From the NCBI RefSeq assembly GCF_035594125.1, contig NC_087151.1:20289253-20353252 (forward strand): DNA of 64,000 nucleotides, given 5' to 3'. The position numbers and the translations under genes are program-made. Under the pieces are notes generated by a model. It saw only the letters and a program-made list of their open reading frames with translations. It was not told where the DNA came from and did no database searches. The DNA comes from Scylla paramamosain. Taxonomy: Eukaryota > Arthropoda > Malacostraca > Decapoda > Portunidae. Positions 24,727 through 35,164 of this stretch are shown in pieces (position 1 is the stretch's first letter; each line of letters begins with the position of its first letter).

Positions 24727-24826
24727 ACTTTTCTTCATTAAATTGTGTAACATTTGCTGTCTTAGATTTAATTTTCTATCTGTACAAAATCACCTCTCCT
24801 CTAGTAAACCTCATCTTTATTTGTGA
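24727..24826 (+). pseudogene. Second, diverged copy of LINE endonuclease N-terminus (right arm)
   Basis: It reads ttttcttcattaaattgtg... through cctctcctctagtaaacctc, a diverged duplicate of 24975-25070. The two lie about 250 bp apart in the same orientation. Mirrored in the left arm. Confidence 0.65.
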
Positions 24827-24974
24827 TATGCATGTACAGTATTATGAATAAAATAATAAAAAATAATTAGGTAAAAACCAACTTAAAATTTACTTGATGG
24901 GTCCTGTTGATGATGCTCATCAAGGCTAGTGTCTTCTGGTATCAACCCTAAGTCTCTTGAGACCCCCCCTCAAC

Positions 24975-25712
24975 TTTTTCTTCATTAATTTCTGCAACAT
25001 TCACAGTCTTAGATCTAGTTTTCAATTTCTAGAACACAATCTCTCCTCTACTAAACCTCATCTTCTTTTCCTCACTGAAACATAGGTGTCTGAGGCAACT
25101 TACAATAGCCCCTTTTCTGTTCCCTCCTACTTTCTTTATTCTCATTTTCAATCCAAAGCTGAATGTTGCGTTTATGTGCGCAATGACTTAACCTGCTGTT
25201 GTGCCCACACTCTTGAATATTCCGAGTTTTTCACCATCTGGCTACTATTACAGAGTCACTCTCAAACTAAATTTATCTGTACTGTATACCTCTCACCTAA
25301 CTCCTCAGACTATAAGAAATTCTTTGACTACTTAACCTCCAAAGTGGAGCACATTCTGACTCACTTCCCTTTTGCAGAGACCTCCATTCTTGGAGACTTC
25401 AATGTTCACCACCAGCTTTGGGTTTCCTTTCCCTTCACTGACCATCATGGTGAACTAGCCTTCAACTTTGCTATCCTCCAATTGGTGCAACACCCTGCTC
25501 ATATCCTTGACCGTTTTGGAGATACACCCAACATTCTTGACCTTTTCCTAACCTCTAATCCTTCTGCTTATGCTGTTACCCTATCTTCTCCATTGGGCTC
25601 CTCCAATCACAATCTCATATCTGTATCTTGTCCTATTGCTCCAATCCATCCTCAGGATCTCCTAAGGAGAGGTGCCTCTGGTGTTTTGCCTCTGCTAGTT
25701 GGGGGGAACTGA
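24975..25712 (+). pseudogene. Jockey-like LINE endonuclease domain (right arm copy)
   Basis: The frame opens with NFCNIHSLRSS and LLFLTET, meets a TAG, then is open from the ATG at 25086 to 25712. Landmarks: [10 protein letters not shown] at about codons 101-110, [10 protein letters not shown], and GSSNHN in place of the family's SDHN motif. It is an APE-type endonuclease that would nick target DNA. The TAG, the Asp-to-Asn change and the lack of any ORF1 upstream make this copy inactive. A short gap with a frame change separates it from the RT part at 25789. Confidence 0.87.
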
Positions 25713-25788
25713 GGAGGTATTTTGCTGAATTTCCTTGGAATGACTACTGCTTCTGTGCCAGAGACTGTGTGCCGAGCGCATAACGGAG

Positions 25789-27860
25789 GTGATAGTGTCT
25801 GGCATCGGGCCCTACATTCCTCACTCTTTTTCTCGACCTAGACCTTCCAAACCTTGGTTTAACACAGCCTGTTCTCCTGTTATTCATGATAGAGAGGTAG
25901 CTCACAAAAGGTACTTGAGCCTTCCATTACTAGAATCTCTTGCACTTTATATTTCTGTCCGGAACCATGCCAAGTCTGTTCTCCGACTAGCCAAAACTCC
26001 TTCATTAATAGAGTGTCAAAATCTTTCAAGATCTAACTCCCCTCGTGATCTCTGGCACCTAGCCAAAAACATCTCCAATAACTTTGCTTCTTCTTTCCCT
26101 CCTTTATTTCAACCAGATAGTACCACTGTTATCATATCTATCTCTAAAGCTGAACTCTTTGCTCAAACCTTTGCTAAAAACTCTACCTTGGACAATTCAG
26201 AGCTTGTTCCTCCCTCTCCTCCATCCTCCATGCTACCTATTAAAATTCTTCACAATGATGTTTTCCATGCCCTTGCTGGCCTAAACCCTCGGAAGGCTTA
26301 TGGACCTGATGGGGTCCCTCCTATTGTTCTCCAAAACTGCTCCTCTGTGCTTGCACCTTGCCTAGTCAAACTTTCATCTTTGTCTATCAACATCTATCTT
26401 TTCTTCTTGCTGGAAGCTTGCCTACATTCAGCCTATTCCTAAAAAGCGTGACCGTTCTAATCCCTCAAATAACCATCCTGTTGCTGTAATTTCCTGCTTA
26501 TCTGAAGTTTTTGATGCATCAACAGGAAGATTCTAAAACATCTATCACTTCACAACCTTCTATCTGATCAACAGTATGGGTTCCGTCAATGCCACTCTAC
26601 TGGTGATCCGGCTTTCCTTACTGAGTCTTGATTATCCTCTTTTAGAGATTTTGGTGAATCTTTTGCTGATGCCTTAGACATATCAAAAGCTTTTGATAGA
26701 GTGACACAAAGCTTTGATTTCCAAATTACCCTCCTACAGCCTCTATCCTTCTCTTGGTAACTTGATCTCGAGTTTCCTTTCTGACCATTCTATTGGTACT
26801 GTGGTAGGTGGTCACAGTTCTTCTCCTAAATCTATTGACAATGGTGTTCCTCAGGGTTTTGTCCTGTCACCCACTCTCTTCCTATTATTCATCAATGACC
26901 TTCTAAACCAAACTTTTGTCCTATCCATTCCTATGCTGATGATACCACCCTGCACTTTTCCGCGTCTTTTTGTAGATGTCCAACCCTTCAGGAAGTAAAC
27001 AGTTCACACAAGGAAGCCACAGAATTCCTGACTTCTGATCTCTCCAAAATTTCTGACTGGGGGAGAGTGAACTTAGTATTGTTCAGTGTCCCAAGAATTC
27101 AATTCCTCCGTCTATCAACTCGACACAACCTTCCAGACAACTATCCCCTCTTCTTCAGTGACACTCAACCGTCCCCCTTCTCTACACTGAACATCCTCAG
27201 TCTGTCCTCTGTCCTTTAATCATAATCTAAACTGGAAACTTCACATCTCATCTCTAGCTAAAACAGTTTCTGTGAAGTTAGGCATCAGTCTTCTTCACCA
27301 GTTTTTCTCACCCCCACCCCTCCTTATCCGTCCATGTATGTAGTATGCTATCTTTTAGATAGGGTGTAATCAAAAGTTTTCCATCTCATCAACTCCTTTC
27401 TTCTAACTGACCGTCTTCAGCCTCATTCTCATTGCTGTAATGTTGCATCTCTTGCTATCTTCTACTGCTATTTTCATGCCAACTGCTCTTCTTATCTTGT
27501 GAAGTGCATGCCTCCCCTCCTCCCTTGGTTTTGCTGCATAAGACTTTCTTTTTTCTCTCATCCCTATTCTGTCCACTTCTCTAATGCAAGTTAACCAGTA
27601 TTCTCAATCATTCATCCCTTTCTCTAGTAAACCTTGGAACTCGCTGCCTGCCACTGTATTTCCACCTTCCTATGACTTGAACTCTTTCAAGAGTGAGGTT
27701 TCAAGACACTTAACTTGTATTTTTGACTAACATTTTTGACTGTTTGGGGACTGGCACCTCAGTGGCTGTTTTTTTTTTTTTTTTTGCTGGAATTTTTGTT
27801 TCCCTTGGCCTGTGCCACTCCTACATGAAGGGGAAAAAAAGAAAAAAAAAAGGGAGGTAG
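25789..27860 (+). pseudogene. Jockey-like LINE reverse transcriptase and 3' end
   Basis: 25789-26442 is open and carries the linker and the first RT motif (NPRKAYGPDGVPPIVLQN). The palm follows in broken frames. Motif A (DISKAFDRV) is near 26675-26702 with a small lesion just after it. Motif B (GVPQGFVLSPTLFLLFINDL) lies in the frame 26714-26998. The catalytic YADD lies at 26932-26943 in yet another frame. The C-terminal region decays to about 27730. The 3' end is an A-rich tail at 27833-27851 after 'cccttggcctgtgccactcc'. The same 3' sequence ends the copy at 30961-32340, so the boundary is well supported. The part up to 26478 is duplicated in the left palindrome arm. Confidence 0.88.
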
Positions 27861-27961
27861 ATGTGATTAGGGACTGAAGCAGGAATGAACATACCAGAAT
27901 ACCAAGCCTTAACTAACTGGACCATGAGGTACCTCACAGCTAATCTAGCTTTGGCTCATAT
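27850..27961 (-). mobile_element. tRNA-derived SINE, copy 1
   Basis: Read on the minus strand it begins ATGAGCCAAAGCTAGATTAG. It has a pol III A-box-like TGGTCCAGTTA and, about 45 bp on, a B-box-like GCTTCAGTCCC, and it ends TCACATCTACCTCCC before a T-rich tract. A second copy at 28344-28456 shares both ends. The box spacing and the shared ends are what support a SINE; no specific tRNA parent can be named. Confidence 0.55.
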
Positions 27962-28343
27962 TTGTGTCCTATCACTGCATTACATGGCTCTTCCTTCTAG
28001 GTTAATTTCTGATGTTTCATTAATTTAATGTGGTACAATAAGTATCCAAACAATCCAAAGTGTGTGTCTGGGAAGTGTGGTTCTGGTCTTGCAAGGTTTA
28101 CCAGAATATTCACTAGGAAGTCCCTGCTCCATTCATGTTTTCTCCCTGTTTTGGGTGGGACACTCATTTCCTGTTTGACTCAACAAAACAATGCCATCAT
28201 AAGTTCGTACTAGGCTTTATTCTTTCCCCTATATGAAATCTTTTAAGACCATCCCACCACCATGTTGCCAATGTCATAGTTAAACAAAGAAATACATTTC
28301 CTATTACAAAATTAAAAATTATGAAAAAAAAAAAAATGTATAA
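27962..28343. other. No recognisable feature
   Basis: Intervening sequence between the two SINE copies, with no long frame and no motif I can name. An A run (about 28324-28336) precedes the second SINE. Confidence 0.5.
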
Positions 28344-28456
28344 ACATGGGAAGTGGATGTGACCAGGGATTGAAACCAGATCTGACAAGCTTAAAGGACA
28401 AGCCTTTAGCTGACATAATCATAAAGTACATCACATCTAGTTTAGCTTTAGCTCAT
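28344..28456 (-). mobile_element. tRNA-derived SINE, copy 2
   Basis: On the minus strand it begins ATGAGCTAAAGCTAAACTAG, has the B-box-like GGTTTCAATCCC and ends TCACATCCACTTCCC. It is clearly the same repeat as 27850-27961 but diverged, especially in the A-box region. Confidence 0.55.
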
Positions 28457-29463
28457 GTTTTCACATCCTAACTGAGGTCTAAAAATGTGTACCAAGCATT
28501 TATGTTCCTTTTTACATAAGCTACTGTTGTTATTTGTCGACAGTATATAATTTATTTAGAGCTGCCTGTTATTTATTTTTCCAGTTTTTAGAGTAACATC
28601 TCACAGGTATCAATAATTTTAGCCCCCTGAGCAACAAGCAACACAGTGGTGTGCATTTCAGGGCTCTGATGGGTAATGAATGTATGTGCCTCATGATTTT
28701 CAATCCTTAAATCAAAATGAAAGTGGGAGAGAGATATTTTGAACATTACTTAGCAACATTTACAAAGCTGCTCCCTACCACTTTTAGTGACTTGCCATCT
28801 GGTATTCTATACAAAGCAAGTATCATGGAAGGAGGTGATCTGCCCTCATCCTAATGAATGGCTAAGTGCAAATGCAAGCTAACCTCATCCACTCCCATTA
28901 AGTGCTGTTAAACAAGGAGTCACAGTGGAAGAACATTCCTTTTGATATGTGGGGAAAGCAGTGAGGGCAGGTGGGGCAAGTGAGCTGTAGCCAGTACTAT
29001 ATCCAGCATAATGAACACACCTTTACTTCCTGTTGAATTAAAATAATGAGTCAGACAAAAGTACCACTAGAATGGAGAAGGATAGGTGCTTCTTATGATG
29101 TAAGTTTCATTATTCTAGAATCTGTACTAAATGAGATATAACTAGGAATAAGAGTTATTTTTCTCTAAAAACTCATTACAAGAAGAGGTTTCTGCACAAA
29201 ACACCTGTTGCTTAGGGGCTAGCAGAAGTTTCTGCATACTGGTAGTCTAGCTGAGTAGGTAATGCTTGTTGAAAGGTGATTACAAAATAATTTTATTACT
29301 GTAATATTTAGAGGCACTAGATCATTGATTATGGGGTATTATGAGTGAAAGAATTCACTGAAGAGTGTCTCTGGTATAATTGGCACCCAATCACTAATTG
29401 CACATTATGAAGGGAGAATAACAACTGTAATGTCAGTGTCATTATCAAATTCTGTCCCCCTTT

Positions 29464-29464
<1 letters not shown>
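28457..29464. other. No recognisable feature
   Basis: About 1 kb with moderate base composition, no frame of note and no repeat partner in the window. Possibly unique intergenic or intronic DNA. Confidence 0.5.

Positions 29465-29495
<31 letters not shown>
29465..29495 (+). repeat. (CA)n microsatellite
   Basis: A clean CA run of about 31 bases just upstream of a LINE fragment. Confidence 0.95.
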
Positions 29496-29500
<5 letters not shown>

Positions 29501-29504
29501 ATGG

Positions 29505-30780
29505 GCAGCAGAATTCTTATAAAAGAAGGAATAATAACAGACAAACAATATGGCTCCAGGAAAAGAAAATTATGTGTAACAAATCTATTAAGCTTCAGCT
29601 CAAGAGTGATGACATTATGTAGGAAAGAGAAGCATTTGTGGACTGTATATAACTAGATCTGATAAAAAGCTTTTGACAAGGTTCCCCCATGAAAGACTTA
29701 TGTGGAAACTTGAAAATATTAAGAAACTACATGGGACAAGTATAAAGTGGATGGAAAATTACTTAAAATGATGAGAAATGAGAACAGTAGCTAATGATGA
29801 AAAGTTGGTTTGGAAAACAGTAAAGAGTGGTGTGCCACAAGGGTCAGTACTATCACCAATATGGTATTGTTCATTGTTTATATAAATGATATTCTTGAAA
29901 AAATTGATAGCTACAACAGCCTATTTGCAGATAATGCTAAATTACAGAAAGAAATAAAAAGTTGCAAAGACTGTGAATATCTACAAAATGACCAATAAAA
30001 TTTGTGAATGGAGCAAAAAATGGGAAGTTAAATTCAATGTAAGCAAATGTCATATGATGGAGATGTGCAGAAGTGAATAGAAGACCACATTGGACATACA
30101 AGGTAGAAAACAAATATATTAAAAGGATCCAGGAAGAAAAGGATCTAGGAGTAGTAGAGCCAGATAACTTCCAACCAGAGAAGCATATAGGTAGAATATG
30201 GGGAACATTTACAGATTACTATGAAACATAGTACAGCTTCTCACCTCATGAACAAAAGTAAGATGAGAAAAATAATCCCTATGATAATAAGACCCAGATT
30301 GGAATATGCAGCAGTTGTGTAGTCTCTATGTAAGAAGCATGTAAACAAGCTAGGAAGAATACAAACAATAGCAACAAAAATGGTGGCAGAATTTGAGGAA
30401 TTAAGTTATGAAGAAAGATTAGAAAAAATAGACTTACCAATACTGGAACAAAGGAGAGAAAGAGATTTGGTAACTATCTACAAGTTGGCAAACAAAATGG
30501 AAGTTGGGAGTGACAAAACCATTACTAAAAGAGACAAGCAGTCATGACAGTAGAATGGGACACTCACATAAGTAGGGAAAAGAAGATGTCTAAACAACAC
30601 AAAGAATAGTTTTCCACAAAGACACACTGAAGTTTGGAATGGACTAAAAGAAGATATGTATAGTTTTGGCAACAAGTGTACACAAACTAAAGGAAAAATT
30701 AGACATGTATAGGTATGGAGATGGGACCACATGAGTGTAGCTCGGGCCCTGTAAATTACACCTAGGTAAATACACAACAC
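29505..30780 (+). pseudogene. CR1-like LINE, 3' half (RT and C-terminus)
   Basis: A heavily decayed, 5'-truncated LINE. It starts in RT motifs (ITDKQYGS-like near 29530), then SGVPQGSVLSP-like at about 29829-29860, VYINDILEKIDSY, and a catalytic box reading FADN instead of FADD at 29924-29935. Beyond lie CEWSKKWEVKFNVSKCHMM and a C-terminal block with RRERDLVTIYKLANK and HTEVWNGLKEDM, spread over several frames. It ends in 'tacacctaggtaaatacacaa', an AC-rich tail. The Lys/Glu-rich style resembles the 5' half on the minus strand at 39055-40935, so both may be the same family. That is an inference. Confidence 0.75.
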
Positions 30781-30960
30781 AGTGCACACCGTGCATGGCT
30801 ACATGGACTTGTTTCTGACCATTATAGAGATGTTGTGTGGTGTTTCAATAAGTGTGATGCCAAGAATGGAGTGTTATCTGAACTAAATGTATACTATCTA
30901 TGGTAAGAAATAGTGGTACAGATATTATAATAACTTTCTAATTAATTATTGATTTGAAAG

Positions 30961-32340
30961 GTTGCCTGATGGGATCCCTCCTATTGTTCTCCAAAACTGT
31001 GCCTCCGTGCTTGCACCTTGCCTAGTCAAACTCTTTCAACTCTGTCAACATCTACCTTTCCTTCTTGCTGGAAGTTTGCCTACATTCAGCCTGTTCCTAA
31101 AAAGAAAGACTGTTCTAATCCCTCAAACTACCGTCCTATTGCTTTAATTTCCTGCCTATCTAAAGTTTTTGAATCAATCTTCCTCAAGAGGAAGATTCTT
31201 AAACATCTGTCACTTCACAACCTTCTATCTGATCACCGTATGGGTTCTGTCAAGGCCGCTCTACTGGTGATCTTCTGGGTTTCCTTACTGAGTCTCAGTC
31301 ATCTCTTTTAGAGAATTTGGTGAACCTTTTGCTGTTGCCTTGGATATATCAAAAGCTTTTGATAGAGTGTGGCACAAAGCTTTGATTTCCAAACTACCTT
31401 CCTATGGCTTGTGTCCTTCTCTCTGTAACTTCATCTCAAGTTTCCTTTCTGACCATTCTGTTGCTGCTGTGGTAGATGGTCACTGTTTTTTCCTAAATCT
31501 ATTAACAGTGGTGTTCCTCAGGATTCTGTCCTGGCACCCACTCTCTTCTTATTATTCATCAATGACCAGTGACCAATGACCAATGATCAATTCTAAACCA
31601 AACTTCTTGTCCTATCCACTCCTACACTGATGATACCATCCAGCACTTCTCCACATCTTTTTATAGACATCCAACCCTTCAAGAAGTAAACATTTCACAT
31701 CTCATCTCTAGCTAAAAACAGCTTCTATGAAGTTAGGTGTTCTGAGACATCTCTGCCAGTTTTTCTCACCCACCCCCACACTGCTAACTCTGTACAAGGG
31801 CCTTATCCGTGCACGTATGGAGTATGCTTCACACGTCTGGGAGGTTCTACTATTACTGCTCTTCTAGACAGGGTGGAATCAAAAGCTTTTCGTGTCATCA
31901 ACTCCTCTCTTCCAGCTGACTGTCTTCAGCCTCTGTTCATCACTGCAATATTGCATCTCTAGCTATCTTCTACTGCAGTTTTCAAGCTAGCTGCTCTTCT
32001 GATCCTGCTAACTGCATGCCTCTCCTCCTCCTGCAGCCTTGCTGCATAAGACTTTCTTCATTCTCTCACCCATATTCTGTCCACCTCTCTAATGCAAGAG
32101 TTAACTGGTATTCTCAATCATTCACCCCTTTCTCTGGTAAATTCTGGAACTCCCTACCTGCTTCTGTATTTCCACCTTCTTATGACTTGAATTCCTGTTC
32201 AAGACACTTATCCTTTAATTTTTGACTACCGGTTTGGACCCTTTTCTGGAACTAGCATCACAGTGGGCTTTTTTTTTTATTGGATTTTTGTTGCCCTTGG
32301 CCAGTGTCCCTCCTAGGAAAAAAAAAAAAAAAAAGAAAAA
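30961..32340 (+). pseudogene. Second Jockey-like LINE copy, 5'-truncated
   Basis: The same family as the copy at 24975-27860, truncated to start at the first RT motif (PDGIPPIVLQN). Motif A is intact (DISKAFDRVWHKALI, frame 31340-31579), motif B reads GVPQDSVLAPTLFLLFIND, and the catalytic box is YTDD rather than YADD (31623-31634). A small tandem expansion of 'gaccaat' at 31564-31590 interrupts the frame after motif B. The 3' end, 'ttggccagtgtccctcctag', runs into an A tail with G-rich debris (about 32320-32360). It is broken by several frameshifts and cannot be functional. Confidence 0.86.
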
Positions 32341-32344
32341 GAAA

Positions 32345-33359
32345 AAAGGGGGGGAAGGGGAAAAAAATATTATTGCACTATCCTATGATCATATTGCATC
32401 AGATATTATATGAGGTTCCCAGAGCCAGAGTGATCTAAGTGCCCTTGTGGTCAAAATTACTATTTTATTGCATTGTCATCCCCAACCTTCCTAACGTGAC
32501 GAGAGAGAGTGCAGACATCAGAATGGACCCCACATTAGGGTCAAAATCCATCCAAGTGAAATTATCCACAGAACCTTTTTGTCACGCTTGAGTGATAGCT
32601 ATCAGTTGCTGGGGCCAGAGAGAATAACTCCCTCGCCACAGCAGCACGAGAAGAGTCAGCCAATGACATCTCGTGCAGTGATTCACGTGTCACACTGAGA
32701 CACTTCCCCACCACGACACCCACACACTTTACACTCTCCCTCCCTCCAGCCTGCTTGCTATCCATAAATAACAGGCTGCTATCTTAATTTTACTTTTACA
32801 CAACACATAAGCCTTTCATTATTATGACGGACAACAACATACCCCTGAGGAGCCAGAAGCCACATTCCCAGATGCTTCTAAGATTTATCTTAGTGGGCTA
32901 TGAACATCTTAGTGCTGGTAATTTTTTAAAGCAAAATCATTCGCAACTAAGAACCATGGAACATTCATAGCTATGAATGGGTCAGGGCTTTCATAGCTCA
33001 CTAAGAACAACAGTTTCTCCTCAACAACAACAACAATGTGAACATATCCTTGTCTGAAAATAAAATCAGAAAAAAAAACCTGAAAGTAAGCATTAAGATG
33101 GGTTTTATTATCAATATCAAGTAGTCTTCAAACACACTGAATAGTCTTTTGCTTTGAATAAATCATGTGTGTTTAACTGACTTGCTAGGAGAGTACTGAA
33201 ATCACATTTCTGGAAATTACACTCATTAATAATCACAGCAGCAACACACATGATCCAGTGTGTGTAGCCAACACAAACTAAGGCTAATTATAGTTAACCC
33301 AATCATTCCAAACATGACAATTGCAAATATAATTTTTTTCATTATGTTCCTTAAAAAGA
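32345..33359. other. No confident gene; one 67-codon minus-strand frame
   Basis: The stretch 32480-32790 is visibly richer in G and C than its surroundings and carries a minus-strand frame at 32765-32562 (MDSKQAGGRESVKCVGVVVG...). Nothing in it matches a family I know, and there are no clear splice or core promoter signals. The rest, up to 33359, shows no feature. Confidence 0.3.
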
Positions 33360-33673
33360 AAAATTAACAAAGTACACGAGACTTACCGTAGGTCAGTTGA
33401 AGTGTACTTCTAATTTTTCGAGGCAAATCACCTCTGCTGGTGCGGAGATTTCACATGAGAGAGAGTGCGTCACGCGCTGCCGGCAGACTTTAAAGCAAGG
33501 ACTCGACATCCACATGATGAACCAATTAGGAAATTAAGTAACCTGTAGAGCTTAAGGTAGGGAGGGAGAGGAGGGCATGTGAAATCTCCGCACCAGCAGA
33601 GGTGATTTGCCTCGAAAAATTAGAAGTACACTTCAACTGACCTACGGTAAGTCTCGTGTACTTTGTTAATTTT
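33360..33673. repeat. 98 bp perfect inverted repeat in the DIRS 3' tail
   Basis: 33360-33457 and 33576-33673 are exact reverse complements, separated by 118 bp. The inner spacer starts with a 33 bp block (33454-33486, atgagagagagtgcgtcacg...) that recurs inverted at 38320-38352 in the 5' end of the element. The arms resemble a diverged version of the element's own terminal repeat (gaggcaaatcacctctgctgg versus cggcaaaatcacctatctgctg). I read it as the internal complementary region / terminal extension that DIRS elements use to make a circular form, or as the remains of a second element end. Confidence 0.8.
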
Positions 33674-33718
33674 ACTTCGGCAAAATCACCTATCTGCTGG
33701 GCGGACATTTCCCATGAG
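33669..33718 (+). repeat. DIRS terminal inverted repeat (3' side)
   Basis: 50 bp, an exact reverse complement of 38347-38396. It overlaps the preceding 98 bp inverted repeat by five bases (33669-33673). Confidence 0.9.
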
Positions 33719-34012
33719 GCTTTGAAGCCATGTGGATGACGAGGGAGGATGCAATAGTAGAGAGGAAAAGGAAATGCCCCACAAGAAACAGTACTATAAC
33801 TATTATTCCATGGAAGGATCTTGTACATGAGACAATCATACAATTGGTGCATAAAATAAGGTACATTGCATCCAACTTAATCCAATCTACAAACAATGTT
33901 GAAATATGGTAACAGTTCACATCATAAGGTAAACCTAAGGTACTAGATACTAAATACTTAAAATATCCGTGTACTGCAACACTGGAGTGCAGCAACAAAC
34001 CCAAATCATGTC

Positions 34013-35119
34013 TTATTCTAGCACTGCATCCTGAAAGAGGTCAGAAGCAGCCACAATGTTCTTATTATAATATCTTGCAAAGGTAGATTCCCTAGACCAG
34101 CCCGCCTTAGCCATAATGCATGCGACAGGGACAGCCGCCACTCCAGCTTTTGAAGCTGCTGCTGGCCGCACACTACCAGCGGAAAACTTTGAGATGTCTA
34201 TGCCGGACATGCGGAGAATGGTCCTGACCCAACGGGCAATAGTGTCTTTGGAAACTGATTTGTGGGGTTTTATGAAGCTAATGAGGAGCCTGGCATCAGT
34301 GTGCATCTCATCCTGTCTAAGCTCTTTAGTCACATCAATGTACCTCAGGAGAGTGCTACAGACACATAATCGTGGATCCTTAGGGTAACGATGGAATGTG
34401 ACCCTGTTGATGTTAAAATTTGGTCTGGATTGTTTAAGAGTGCCCCCCAACTGTACTGAAATGGAGTGTTCATTAATGAGCATGTCTCTGATTAACAGTA
34501 GTTGTAAAGTTTGAATTCTGGCAGCTTGAGTTAAGGCCATCATCATAACCAATTTTAGCGTTAATTCTTTAAGGGTTAATGCATGTAAGGGGAACATGGA
34601 CCTTAGTTGCTCTAAGACAGGTTGGACGTCCCAAGTGTCAGTGTACCTGGGCTGAGGAGTTCTAAGATTGAAAACCCCTCTCATGAATCGGATGACCAAA
34701 GGGTGATTTCCTGCCCTGCATCTGTCCACCACAATGCCGAGAGAAGACAGGGCACCCCTCGCAGTGTTCACACACTCATAACCCACACCCCTGTTAAAGG
34801 TTTCCGTCAAAAAATTTACAATGTGACCTACAGTTGGAGAAGTGGGATCGACATTCCGTCTACCACAAAACAACGACCACCTCTGGACATGTGGGCGGTA
34901 TTGCCTCTCAGTACCTGGTTTCCAGGAGGCAAGTATGATGTTCGCAGCAGCCGGCGAAACTCCTCGTTTCTGCAAGTTTTCCCCTGACAGAAGGCATGCC
35001 ATGAGCCTCGTGTGGGACATGATGGGGTGTGGATCTGTTGTGGATGGGTGTGTTAGAACATTCCTCCTGTTCGTTATCAAACGTGGGAAGTCTATTAGCA
35101 ACTGGAGCAGCATGCCCAT
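34013..35119 (-). pseudogene. DIRS tyrosine recombinase
   Basis: A 368-codon frame. After a short lead, residues ~60-150 form the N-terminal core-binding part (KPGTERQYRPHVQRW). The catalytic part shows the first Arg in TQAARIQTL (R201), and the box normally written HxxR reads G-S-V-R (G315 to R318) in FSAGSVRPAAASKA. The nucleophile Tyr is in GWSRESTFARYYNK (Y350/351). The enzyme would recombine the circular element DNA into the target. The His-to-Gly replacement is notable; it may be a lineage variant or a lesion. Upstream the frame continues in register to the methyltransferase/RT frame, blocked by TAG at 35120-35122 and TAA at 35165-35167, so the ATG at 35119 is probably not the original start. 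Confidence 0.88.
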
Positions 35120-35164
35120 CTAAAACTGGGACGGCCACAGAGGAACCACCATCCAGCCTCGTGC

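Larger units (their letters stand above)
22936..26478 (+). repeat. Right arm of 3.5 kb near-perfect palindrome
   Basis: Reverse complement of 19344-22879, ending at 'aaccatcc'. Beyond 26478 the LINE continues ('tgttgctgtaatttcctgc'), whereas the left arm has satellite. The right side therefore looks like the parent sequence and the left arm like the duplicated copy. Confidence 0.95.

Noticed and set aside
25086..25712. Intact LINE endonuclease gene
   Set aside because: It is open for 208 codons, but a TAG separates the domain's N-terminus and the conserved SDH motif reads SNH, so it is treated as a pseudogene.
32562..32765. 67-codon minus-strand frame in a GC-richer patch
   Set aside because: No motif, no splice support and no family resemblance; kept only as a note in the feature list.
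33360..33673. Independent MITE or snapback element
   Set aside because: The 98 bp inverted repeat resembles the DIRS terminal repeat and shares a 33 bp block with the element's other end, so it is better explained as part of the DIRS terminus.
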